Origin: JACVRN01 sp036403815 | Lineage (GTDB): Bacteria > Acidobacteriota > Blastocatellia > Pyrinomonadales > Pyrinomonadaceae | Direction: 5' to 3' | Length of the DNA: 64,000 nt | Assembly (NCBI GenBank): GCA_036403815.1 | Contig: DASWQH010000063.1 | Coordinates: forward strand, 23,992-87,991 | Shown: positions 44,007-51,900 of the stretch, piece by piece | How the letters are laid out: every line of letters begins with the position of its first letter | How positions within the stretch are numbered: the first letter of the stretch is position 1 | Notes under the pieces: generated by a model | What the model saw: only the letters and a program-made list of their open reading frames with translations | The model's database searches: none | Told to the model about the DNA's origin: nothing | Program-made: the position numbers and the translations under genes

Positions 44007-44249
44007 TTATTCCATGTAGTGCTGTATCAAACTTGTCTGCAACTCAACCGGCACAGCCTTCCAGCGCGCCAGGCAGAGCGCATGGAGCGCGAAGTCTTCC
44101 GGGCGTAGACGAGAGCAACACCACTGCCCGAGTCCATCTTTATACTGCCAGCGATAATAAGGCCCGCCCTCGCGGCGGCTGTAGAACACTCCAACCCCGC
44201 TATGATTCTCCGCCGCCACCGGATTGATATAAACTCGCAGACCTTGCAT
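44007..44249 (-). CDS. Small conserved hypothetical protein
   Basis: This 80-residue protein reads like a compact alpha/beta fold: LRVYINPVAAENHSGVGVFY, SRREGGPYYRWQYKDGLG, then CCSRLRPEDFALHALCLARW. It has no signal or membrane segment. I chose the ATG at 44249 rather than the longer frame because coding character begins there. I have a general impression that relatives occur in other Acidobacteriota, but no function is known to me. It is the last of a run of small minus-strand genes before the Crp/Fnr gene. Confidence 0.65.
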   Translation of the reverse strand: MQGLRVYINPVAAENHSGVGVFYSRREGGPYYRWQYKDGLGQWCCSRLRPEDFALHALCLARWKAVPVELQTSLIQHYME

Positions 44250-44382
44250 CTTAACTATTGCTGATTCTTCAAAATGCCGACCACCAGCGCAGCTTCCCCG
44301 ATTGAAGGGTGCGCACACGCGCGCGTAGAGTTCGGAGCGGATTTCTATCTCTTAATCTGGAACGAGTAGAAGCGAGGATTTA

Positions 44383-44625
44383 TCAGTAGCCAACAGATGT
44401 GCCGGTGCGCCCTGTATCGCTTAAATCACCAATGCGCCAGTAGGTCGGCTCTCCTCTGTAATGTATCTGTCCTGAAGCACGTAGCTCATAAATGGCCGAC
44501 ACGTACGGGTACAGTTGCCAGTCATGTGCAGTATAAAGAAGATAAGCGCCGCGTGCGTCTGCGACGGCGATCACTTCGCTCTCGTCCGGTAACGCATATA
44601 CGCCGCCTTCTCTTAATTGCTGCAT
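44383..44625 (-). CDS. Small conserved hypothetical protein
   Basis: This 80-residue protein starts LREGGVYALPDESEVIAVAD, continues AYLLYTAHDWQLYPYVSAIYELRASG and ends YWRIGDLSDTGRTG. It looks like a single beta-rich domain. An AAGGAA ribosome site lies five bases before the ATG. It sits between two other small genes on the minus strand. Family not recognised. Confidence 0.68.
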   Translation of the reverse strand: MQQLREGGVYALPDESEVIAVADARGAYLLYTAHDWQLYPYVSAIYELRASGQIHYRGEPTYWRIGDLSDTGRTGTSVGY

Positions 44626-44645
44626 GATGTTCCTTTACAGCTCCT

Positions 44646-44987
44646 TCATGACCCGACTACTTTGACGCTCGGGTTAAAGCTTTTCCGGCGACGAAAGAAC
44701 TGAGAAAGAAAGAGTCTCCATCGTCTACGTTTTGTCATCAAGCGCTCGCAGGTTCTACAGAAATCAAATCCTACGGGAACATCTTTGTAGAAGCGTGTCA
44801 TCGGTTCCCCGTTCGGATATACCCCGCCACGATAAGGAACGTTCCCGACATACGCGCCGCACAGGCTGTTGAGTGCGAGACCTTTCACTTTGCCGTGCGT
44901 GCTGCTGTGATAAGTAAACCGTGTCTCCTTCGTCGCGTGATATTCGGTGCTCGAAGGAAACACCACGAACCCCTTAACTTCTTTCAT
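44646..44987 (-). CDS. Hypothetical protein with paired cysteines
   Basis: This 113-residue protein has a FDFCRTCERLMTKRRRW segment carrying a CxxC pair, and another Cys in LNSLCGAYVG, which could together bind zinc. The C-terminus is very basic (KRRRWRLFLSQFFRRRKSF), suggesting nucleic-acid or membrane-surface contact. Its ATG overlaps the upstream stop as ATGA, so it is translationally coupled to the 44984-45370 gene. Function unknown. Confidence 0.65.
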   Translation of the reverse strand: MKEVKGFVVFPSSTEYHATKETRFTYHSSTHGKVKGLALNSLCGAYVGNVPYRGGVYPNGEPMTRFYKDVPVGFDFCRTCERLMTKRRRWRLFLSQFFRRRKSFNPSVKVVGS

Positions 44988-45370
44988 CCCTGCCTCACTT
45001 TTAACTCAACGCAATTCTCAACCCCCTCGGCTCTGGTTTCGTCCCTGTAATGCCTGACCAGTTCATTGAGCAAAGGAGCGCCGTCAAAATGCGGCCCGGC
45101 GTGCTGAGCCAGCATAATGCTCACCAGCCGTTCGTAAGTGAGTAGCGTATTGCCCGTATAACAACTATCCGCCATCTGACCCGGCTCTCCCCAGGCGTTG
45201 CAAAGTCGCCAGTACACAGCCCGCACCAGCGTAGCCTCGCCGCTTAAGCCGCTGCACCTGCTCAGGATTGCGTCACGATCACGCCAGACCCCGTCACAAA
45301 TTCGCTTGAATCTCTCCGATTTGTTTGCACCCGTCATAAAATCTCTGTGGCTTTCGCCCCCACCGGCCAT
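44984..45370 (-). CDS. Hypothetical helical protein
   Basis: This 128-residue protein appears mainly helical (KSERFKRICDGVWRDRDAIL, ATLVRAVYWRLCNAWGEPG, LLTYERLVSIMLAQHAGPHF). It has four scattered Cys residues and no signal peptide. The ATG at 45370 is preferred to the TTG directly before it. It begins about 10 bases after the RpoZ-like gene stops and overlaps the next gene by four bases (ATGA). I do not recognise it. Confidence 0.62.
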   Translation of the reverse strand: MAGGGESHRDFMTGANKSERFKRICDGVWRDRDAILSRCSGLSGEATLVRAVYWRLCNAWGEPGQMADSCYTGNTLLTYERLVSIMLAQHAGPHFDGAPLLNELVRHYRDETRAEGVENCVELKVRQG

Positions 45371-45380
45371 CAACCGTCTC

Positions 45381-45617
45381 TCAATCCTTGTCCGGGGTCG
45401 TAAAAGCTACCAGTCCCTGTTTGACCTCTTCCAGAGCGATGCTCGTATTTCTACGCTTCAGCGGGTCGGCATCGATTCGCGGGAGTGAGCCGTTCAGAAG
45501 TTGCTTGCTTCTTAAAGCCGCCACAACGATGAGTCGAAACTTTGAATCTATTCCAGGCCATTCGTCATCATTGATGGCCTTATAGCCGTTACTTACAGGT
45601 TTATCTATTACAGACAT
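45381..45617 (-). CDS. RNA polymerase omega subunit-like protein
   Basis: This 78-residue protein contains the omega signature: FRLIVVAALRSKQLLNGSLP aligns by eye with the FDLVLVAARRARQMQ region of E. coli RpoZ, and SIALEEVKQGLVAF with its IALREIEEGLI helix. Omega binds the beta' subunit and stabilises RNA polymerase. The gene is not next to gmk or coaBC, the usual omega neighbours, but sits among tiny hypothetical genes. It could be a second, specialised omega or the only one in the genome; the window cannot decide. GGAG lies upstream of the ATG. Confidence 0.72.
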   Translation of the reverse strand: MSVIDKPVSNGYKAINDDEWPGIDSKFRLIVVAALRSKQLLNGSLPRIDADPLKRRNTSIALEEVKQGLVAFTTPDKD

Positions 45618-45722
45618 AAGTTGCTTCGACTCCTCTATTCTTGTTTGTGCTCGGAACCATTCGAGCCGTTCCCGGACGATTATCTCGCGCGGTTTAAGGA
45701 AACGCGTGCTGTGCCGTTTCCG

Positions 45723-45965
45723 TTACGCCTGACTGAACATGCGTACCCATCCTGTGCCCGCGCAACTCAAGCAGGGGCTGGCTACATTTCGACGGCCTGA
45801 GCCTTTACATTGCTGGCATTGTCCGGCTGGCTGCATGACTGAGACATGCCCCTTGCCGCCACACACCAGACACGAGACGACATAGCCCATAGAGACGGCA
45901 GACATTCCAGTCCCGGTACACCAGGCACACGTCTCCCGCGAGTAACTTCTTTCAGGTTGGCTCAT
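45723..45965 (-). CDS. Free-standing DnaJ-type zinc-finger protein
   Basis: This 80-residue protein is little more than four CxxCxGxG knuckles: CAWCTGTG, CLVCGGKG, CQQCKGSG and CLSCAGTG, the exact module that binds two zinc ions in DnaJ. There is no J domain and no substrate-binding C-terminal domain. Similar orphan modules help redox or chaperone partners. Its ATG overlaps the stop of a 48-codon gene upstream as ATGA, so the two are coupled. A leader element (copy C) lies upstream of both. Confidence 0.85.
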   Translation of the reverse strand: MSQPERSYSRETCAWCTGTGMSAVSMGYVVSCLVCGGKGHVSVMQPAGQCQQCKGSGRRNVASPCLSCAGTGWVRMFSQA

Positions 45966-46108
45966 CTTTCACGGCCTTCAGGGAAGCGTAGTGAGATAGA
46001 AGGGTCAACGGATATGGTTCGGGCTACGCGGTATGAAAAGGGCTGATTAGACAGAGGGGATTGAAAACCTTTTATGTATAAATTTTTAGATACTACTGGT
46101 GCGGGCAT
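45962..46108 (-). CDS. 48-residue small protein coupled to the zinc-finger gene
   Basis: ATG at 46106-46108 has a strong GAGGAG ribosome site seven bases upstream. The frame runs 48 codons (MPAPVVSKNLYIKGFQSPLS, then a segment with SYRVARTISVDPSISLRFPE) and ends in TGA overlapping the next ATG (ATGA). The longer frame that contains it starts far upstream inside the RyR gene's antisense region and is not credible. Family unknown. Confidence 0.62.
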   Translation of the reverse strand: MPAPVVSKNLYIKGFQSPLSNQPFSYRVARTISVDPSISLRFPEGRER

Positions 46109-46139
46109 CAGGATTCTCCTCAAAGTGGTCGCGTGTTTT

Positions 46140-46193
46140 GAACACAACAGACGGCACAAGGAGAAGGCCAGCGAGCCTGAAATCCCGATGTCG
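46140..46193 (-). promoter_or_regulatory. Shared leader element, copy C (upstream of small-protein/zinc-finger genes)
   Basis: On the minus strand: CGACATCGGGA, a 20-base spacer that can itself pair (GGCTCGCTGGCC), then TCTCCTTGTGCCGTCTGTTG and GTGTTC. It lies about 40 bases after an extended -10 and about 30 bases before the GAGGAG ribosome site of the 48-codon gene. Confidence 0.65.
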
Positions 46194-46234
46194 AGAGTGT
46201 ATTGTCTAAAGAACAACTCGAAACTAACCGGAGC

Positions 46235-46243
46235 ATTATAGCA
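46235..46243 (-). promoter_or_regulatory. Extended -10 promoter element
   Basis: The minus strand reads TGCTATAAT, a perfect -10 hexamer with the extended TGn. No good -35 box is visible, as expected for an extended -10 promoter. It would start the transcript carrying leader copy C. Confidence 0.6.
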
Positions 46244-46259
46244 TACATTGCATATTCCC

Positions 46260-46613
46260 CTATTGCTTGACGAAGGGGGCGAGCGCGAGAATGATGCCCC
46301 GCAACAAATAGTCTTTCGCCTGCTGCTCCGGCGGCAACTGCTCAAAGGGAACGAGCCAGGGATGCGTCTTAGCGTTTGCGTCCTTTGTCTCGCCATATCG
46401 CCAGCCGTCTTCGAGTTTTTCGCGCATCCAGTTTTCATGACTCGCGCTCGCATCCGCCTCTGGATTGTCCAGATGGAAGCGTACAGTGTTGACGGAGCTG
46501 GCGTGTTGCCACTCAGGGGCTTCGTCCCAGGAGGTTTGCGAGTGGTCGCCGATGCTGTCGCAAAGCGCGCGGTTCGATTCGTGGCAAATCCTTGCGATTT
46601 GTTCGATGTTCAT
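46260..46613 (-). CDS. RyR-domain protein
   Basis: This 117-residue protein is essentially one RyR domain (named for ryanodine receptors and also found in bacteria). Characteristic blocks are IEQIARICHESNRALCDSIG, VNTVRFHLDNPEADASASHE and NWMREKLEDGWRYGETKDA, then HPWLVPFEQLPPEQQAKDYL. Role in bacteria is unproven; ligand or protein binding is assumed. The ATG at 46613 has AAAGGAA upstream, which rules out the longer frame. It follows the SET-domain gene by 40 bases on the same strand. Confidence 0.88.
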   Translation of the reverse strand: MNIEQIARICHESNRALCDSIGDHSQTSWDEAPEWQHASSVNTVRFHLDNPEADASASHENWMREKLEDGWRYGETKDANAKTHPWLVPFEQLPPEQQAKDYLLRGIILALAPFVKQ

Positions 46614-46653
46614 ATAATTCCTTTCGTAATAAGAAGCTGCCTGCCATAGGTGC

Positions 46654-47055
46654 TTATATGTAGCCCTGGCATTGTGGGCTTTGGCAGCGGCAGCGGAGCG
46701 CGCCATCGTGATGGGTCTCGCCGTAATTACAGGTCAGCTCTTCGCCGGGCTTAATCGCTCTGAGCGTGTAGAATTCAAGTCGCCCGTAAGCCACACGCAT
46801 GTAGGCGTTGGGCGAGCACGAGTGGTTCACGTACTTGAAATGATTCCCGCCTCTGGAAGAATCAATGGCGGTGCCGTCGCCCAGCTCCACTATCTTAATC
46901 GAGTGAGAGCGACGCGCACGCCTTCTGGCTTCAGCCTGCGAGATGACTTCTCCGCCCAGCTCGCCCATCTTCCGCCTTGCCGGAACCTTGGCGCGAGCAA
47001 AAAGCCCCTTGCCGTGAATGTTGCTCCGCTTAACCTCGAATTTATAGTCGTCCAT
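46654..47055 (-). CDS. SET-domain protein with post-SET cysteines
   Basis: This 133-residue protein is a minimal SET domain: SNIHGKGLFARAKVPARRKM (SET-N), GNHFKYVNHSCSPNAYM (the NHxCxPN SAM/lysine pocket), GEELTCNYG (catalytic Tyr) and a post-SET CRCQSPQC zinc-binding tail. SET enzymes methylate protein lysines; bacterial ones are rare and their targets are mostly unknown. The ATG at 47055 is chosen over a TTG nine bases upstream. It heads the SET-RyR pair. Confidence 0.88.
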   Translation of the reverse strand: MDDYKFEVKRSNIHGKGLFARAKVPARRKMGELGGEVISQAEARRRARRSHSIKIVELGDGTAIDSSRGGNHFKYVNHSCSPNAYMRVAYGRLEFYTLRAIKPGEELTCNYGETHHDGALRCRCQSPQCQGYI

Positions 47056-47134
47056 GCGCGCCAATTTTAATGGGGATTGGTGATAACCGGAAAGTTTGAT
47101 TGGTTAATTTTTCAGCCCTTCATATAAAAGAAGA

Positions 47135-47159
47135 GGCGCGGCAGTTTGGCTGCCGCGCC
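47135..47159 (-). terminator. Candidate terminator for TSUP gene
   Basis: GGCGCGGCAG/CTGCCGCGCC, a perfect 10-bp GC-rich stem with a 5-base loop. On the minus strand it is followed by TCTTCTTTTA, so it would end leftward transcription. The remaining 200 bases to the TSUP stop hold no supportable gene. Confidence 0.6.
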
Positions 47160-47367
47160 ATCCTCAATTGTGGCGGTCACTGTCCTCACCCCAGCAACCG
47201 CTCTGGCATTTGGGTTCACCGCATGCCTGATTGCCGTGAATATATATGATTTATCCGTCAAACGCAATCCCCATAATGAGGAGTTAACATCCAGCAGTTA
47301 TTTTTCGCTTTTTCCGCTCGGCACAGGCACCAATTGGAAAGCAGAATTGCTGCGTCCGGAACTCACT

Positions 47368-48129
47368 TTATCTGCGAAAAAAGAGCGAGACGGCCATTGC
47401 TATGCCTATGAGGATGACAAGGCGGCGGACGAACCGGCGACCCAGGCGTCTTGCTACACCTGCTGCAAAATAGCCGCCCGCGATGGCCGCGATTGCCATC
47501 AACAGCACGTCTACCCAGATAACAGCGCCGGAAATGATGAAATAAGCGGCGGCGATGCCGTTGATAAAGAGCGCGAAGAGATTCTTCAGGCCGTTCATCT
47601 CGTGTATGTCTGTCAATCCGAGCAAGCCCAGCGCGGCCAGCATCAGTATGCCAATCCCTGCGCCGAAGTAGCCGCCATAAACGCCCACCAGAAATTGAAA
47701 AAAGAGCGCGCCCGTCCACCATGCGCGCGACGGCCTTTCCGGGCTTGAAAGCCGCAGCCGCCTGGTTATCTGATCCTGCGCGGCCATCAACAGCGTGGCT
47801 CCAAGGATAAGGTATGGAACAATCGCCGAGAATGTCTCGGAAGGCGTACGCAGAAGAAGGAATGCGCCTAAAGCTCCGCCGACGAGCGACGGTATGCCAA
47901 GCCAGAAGACCCAGCGCTTGCTCTGTCGCAGCTCTCGGCGAAAGCCCAGCAAACCGCCGAATGAACCCGGCCACAAGGCAACCGTGCTAGTAGCGTTGGC
48001 GATTACAGGGTCACGACCGAGCCAGATAAGCGCAGGAAATGAGAGGAGCGTTCCGCCACCGGCCACAGAATTAATCATGCCCGCGAGGAAAGCAGCAACA
48101 AAGATAACTATCTCCTGCCAGATACTCAT
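47368..48129 (-). CDS. TSUP family membrane transporter (TauE/SafE)
   Basis: This 253-residue protein has about eight hydrophobic segments and the two TSUP half-repeats. The first has FLAGMINSVAGGGTLLSFPAL and ANATSTVALWPGSFGGLLGF; the second has FLVGVYGGYFGAGIGILML and NGLKNLFALFINGIAA. The family moves sulfite, sulfoacetate, taurine or related sulfur anions. No sulfur-metabolism gene is adjacent, so the substrate is open. GATGAG precedes the ATG. Confidence 0.93.
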   Translation of the reverse strand: MSIWQEIVIFVAAFLAGMINSVAGGGTLLSFPALIWLGRDPVIANATSTVALWPGSFGGLLGFRRELRQSKRWVFWLGIPSLVGGALGAFLLLRTPSETFSAIVPYLILGATLLMAAQDQITRRLRLSSPERPSRAWWTGALFFQFLVGVYGGYFGAGIGILMLAALGLLGLTDIHEMNGLKNLFALFINGIAAAYFIISGAVIWVDVLLMAIAAIAGGYFAAGVARRLGRRFVRRLVILIGIAMAVSLFFRR

Positions 48130-48263
48130 CGAATCTCATCCCGACATCATTATTTGAACAGCTCTTTGAATTCTTCTGTGATAAGGTTCCAAGAATATCA
48201 CCTTGAACTATTTTTCCGGGCACATGATTCGCAAGGCATTCCGTGGAGGACTGATTATTATTT

Positions 48264-48662
48264 ATGAGCGCGAGTATAAGGGTAAAGAAAATTCGATTGG
48301 GAGATGATGTGGAGGCGCAGTGCGGGAAGTGCAAAGGCGAACGCACGCATCAGGTCGCTGCCCTGAATCAGAACGGCGCGCCCGCCATAGTCATCTGTAG
48401 AACCTGCGGCGGTCGCCACAACTTTCGTGATAGAAGCGAGAGAAAGAGCACATCCTCAACAACCAGACGGCAAAGCGAGAGAGAGACAATCGCATCAACT
48501 CCTCGCAAACCGGCTAGGGCATATTCCCCACGCGAGGCTTTCACTGAAGGGGATTGGATAAATCACACGAAGTTCGGGCTGGGCGAAGTCATTGCCAGCC
48601 GGGACGGAAAGATAGAGGTCAAGTTCGGTACGGAAAAGCGCATCCTCATTCACGCCCACTAA
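48264..48662 (+). CDS. Zinc-ribbon protein with CarD/Tudor-like C-terminus
   Basis: This 132-residue protein starts with a zinc ribbon (EAQCGKCKGERTHQVAAL ... IVICRTCGGRHNFR), then a Ser/Thr/Arg-rich linker of about 40 residues. It ends in a small barrel (FTEGDWINHTKFGLGEVIAS, IEVKFGTEKRILIHAH). The barrel closely resembles the C-terminal end of the RecQ protein at 25634 (GDKVSLPQYGAGRVKEV). This two-domain form suggests RNA-polymerase, RNA or DNA association; no specific function is known to me. A perfect 32-bp palindrome follows 20 bases after the stop. Confidence 0.78.
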   Translation: MSASIRVKKIRLGDDVEAQCGKCKGERTHQVAALNQNGAPAIVICRTCGGRHNFRDRSERKSTSSTTRRQSERETIASTPRKPARAYSPREAFTEGDWINHTKFGLGEVIASRDGKIEVKFGTEKRILIHAH

Positions 48663-48682
48663 GCAGCGGAGGAAGAGTAGAG

Positions 48683-48761
48683 CAGGTCAGTACCGCCTGC
48701 GTGAGCGGGCGGGTATTAGCGATGATGAGACCCGCCCGCTCACGCAGGCGGTACTGACCTG
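48683..48761. repeat. Perfect 32-bp inverted repeat, GTCAGTACCGCCTGC family
   Basis: Arms 48683-48714 and 48730-48761 are perfect inverse complements with a 15-base loop. It sits 20 bases after a stop codon, as in the 5226-5300 copy. The central arm sequence (GTGAGC) differs from that copy (TTAAGCC) on both strands. Confidence 0.9.
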
Positions 48762-48945
48762 TGCGCCCCTTCGTTTCTCTACGGTTTCTGCGGTGAAGTA
48801 ATTAAGCAGAAACAGTTCTAAACTGAATCCACACCGAAAAATACCACGCGATTGTTAGAGGGTTGAAGCGAGCCGCGCATTTATGTAAGACTCCTCCGTG
48901 ATTAGTGTACCTACCTAGTGTCCCTGTCTTGCTACCTGAGCTTAT

Positions 48946-51900
48946 ATGCGACCGACGACCCGTATAAGAAGAAAGCTCTGTTTGTATCTGCTGTTAATTC
49001 TCTGCTCGCTGCTGTTGGCGAAGACGGCGGGCATACGCGCAGAGCAGCTTCCGGTCAAGCAATACGTCACCGCCGACGGTTTAGCGCACGATCATATTGA
49101 AGGGATATTCAGGGATTCGCGCGGCTTCCTATGGTTCTGCACCGCCGATGGTCTGAGCCGGTTTGACGGCTCTCAATTTACGACCTACGGAACAAAGGAC
49201 GGGCTTCCTTCAGCGTACGTCAATGGCATGATGGAGAGTCGCAGCGGTGCTTACTGGGTTGCGACCAATGGCGGGCTGTCCCGCTTCAATCCTTACGCGG
49301 GAACGCAGGCGACGAATGACAGCCGGAGCGCGCCTCCTGCGAGGGAGAGCACCGAGGCCGTAAGCAATACTCGCAGGCTCTTTACAGCCTATCGCGTCAG
49401 CGACGACCCTGTAACCAATCGCGTTAATACTCTGTATGAAGACCGCGCAGGACAAGTCTGGGTGGGCACGGACGGCGGCGTGTTCAGGCTCGTCATGGAA
49501 GGCGAGAGCGTCACGTTTCAGCGTTTCGCGCTTGAGCCGGAGCCGGAACAGGATCGTCTGGTTGATGTCTGGCAACTGGTCGAAGACCGCGAAGGAAGTC
49601 TGTGGATTGCAACCGGACGAGGCGTCTACAGGCGGCTTCCGGATGGACGCATTATCCATTACACGATTCATCCGACAGAGGGCATTGATTACGTCTGGGC
49701 GCTTATTTTAGACGACCAGGAGCGGCTATGGATTGGGAGTCGCACCGGGCTGATGATAATCAAGCCTGAGCCTGCCTCTGCCATCGCGTCTGCCGGTGAA
49801 GGAAAGCTGCGGCTGGTGTCCGGCAACAGGGAAACCATGGGCGCAGCCTCGCAAGGTGAGCGCATACTCTTGCCTGAGACTCCGGGCGAGGCGCGCTGGT
49901 ACACGACCGACGACGGATTGTCTTACAACTATGTGCGCAGCTTCGCGCGCTCTGCGGACGGGCATATATGGATGGCTACCAGGCGCGGTGGCGTAACGGA
50001 GTTCGATGGAAAAAGTTTCCGCAGCTACGGGAAAGCGCACGGGGTCATAGAACGAGCCGACGAGCTGGCCTTTGATAATGACGGCAATCTCTGGGTTGGC
50101 TCTAACTCGGAAGGTGCGATGAGAATCGCACGTAATGGATTCCTGTCTTATCGTGAAGCCGACGGCTTGGGCAGCGCAGATATGATTTCGGGCTTCGAGA
50201 GCCAATCCGGCGAGCTATATTTCATCAGCGATAAATGGCTCATCAATCGTTTCGACGGAACGGGATTCACGCCCGTAAGACCACTTTTGCCCAAACAGGT
50301 CACGGAGTCCAGCGCACATAGCCAGATCATCATACAGGATCACACGGGCGAATGGTGGCTCGCCACCCCGGCAGGTCTCTACAGATACCCGCGTGTGAAC
50401 CGGCTGGAAGATTTAGCGCAGACGAAGCCTTTGGCCGTCTATACAAAAGGGGACGGGCTGGCCGACAACAATATCTCGCGGCTCTTTGAAGATTCGCGCG
50501 GCGACATCTGGATCGGCTCATACACTCCGCCTTTGACATTGACCAGATGGGAACGCTCCACAGGCGCTTTTCATATTTACATGGAAGCGGACGGGATGCC
50601 GCCCCTGAACTGGGTCTATACATTTGCGGAAGACGCGAGCGGCAATCTATGGCTCGGCATGCACAACGGCGGGCTGGCTCGTTTTCGTCAGGGGCGCTTC
50701 GAGTTTTTCGGCGAGGCCGAAGGCGTTCCCGCAGGCTTAGTGATGGCTCTTTATCTTGATCGCGCCGGGCGACTCTGGGTGGCTACCAGAGAGAACGGAG
50801 CGGTTCGTCTTGACGATCCTGCGGCCACGCGCCCGCGCTTCACGCGTTATTCAACTGCGGAGAATCTCTCCAGCGACAATGTTCAATGCTTTACGGAAGA
50901 CCGCTGGGGACGCATCTACATTGGAACGGCGCGCGGGGTGGACAGACTTGAGCCTTCCACGGGGCGCATCAAGCATTACACGAGCGGCGATGGATTAATC
51001 AGGAATGAAGTGTATGTAGCCTTCGCCGACCGCGAAGGCGCTCTCTGGTTCGGCTCGCACGAGGGACTATCCAGACTCGTCCCTGAACTCGACCGCCCAC
51101 AACCGCCGCCGACCATCCTGATTAATCGTCTCTTCGTTGACGGCATTCAGCGACCCATCTCCGAGCTGGGCGAAACAGAGCTGTCAGGGCTTGTCCTTGA
51201 GCCGAATCAAAATCAGATTCAGATTGATTTCCTCAGCATAGATTTCAGCGCGGGCGGCGCGGTGCGTTACCAGTACATGCTCGAAGGCGCAGACCGTGAC
51301 TGGAGCGCGCCTATCAGCCAGCGAACAGTAAACTACGCCACCCTGCGCCCCGGCGCATACACCTTCAAGGTGCGCGCCCTCACGAGCGATGGCGTGATGA
51401 GCGAGCGCGCGGCGCATCTGTCGTTCAGGATTCTTCCGCCCATCTGGCAACGCTGGTGGTTTCTAACCCTCGCCGCGCTTGCCATAGCAGTCGTCATACA
51501 CTTCATCTACCGCTTCCGCGTGCGGCGACTGATTGAATTGGAGCGCGTGCGCACACGCATCGCCACAGACCTGCACGACGACATCGGCGCAAGCCTGTCG
51601 CGCATGGCAATCCTGAGCGAGGTAGTCAAGCTACAGAAGCCTGCGGACGGCGAGCAGTCAACGGCCATGCTGACGGAGATAGCCGATTCGGCGCGCGGGC
51701 TGGTCGATTCGATGAGCGACATCGTCTGGTCAATTGACCCGCGCCGCGACGACCTGCGGAATGTCGTGCAGAGGATCAGGCAGTTTGCTTCAGACGTGCT
51801 GGAAGCTCAAAACATTGAATGGGACTTTCGCGTGCCGGAGGAGTTGGATGGCATACGGCTCGGCCCGGAACAGCGCCGCCATCTCTACCTGATCTTCAAG

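Noticed and set aside
47146..47748. 200-codon rightward frame opposite the TSUP gene
   Set aside because: Most of it is antisense to a clear membrane transporter; the first 70 codons show no ribosome site or recognisable domain.
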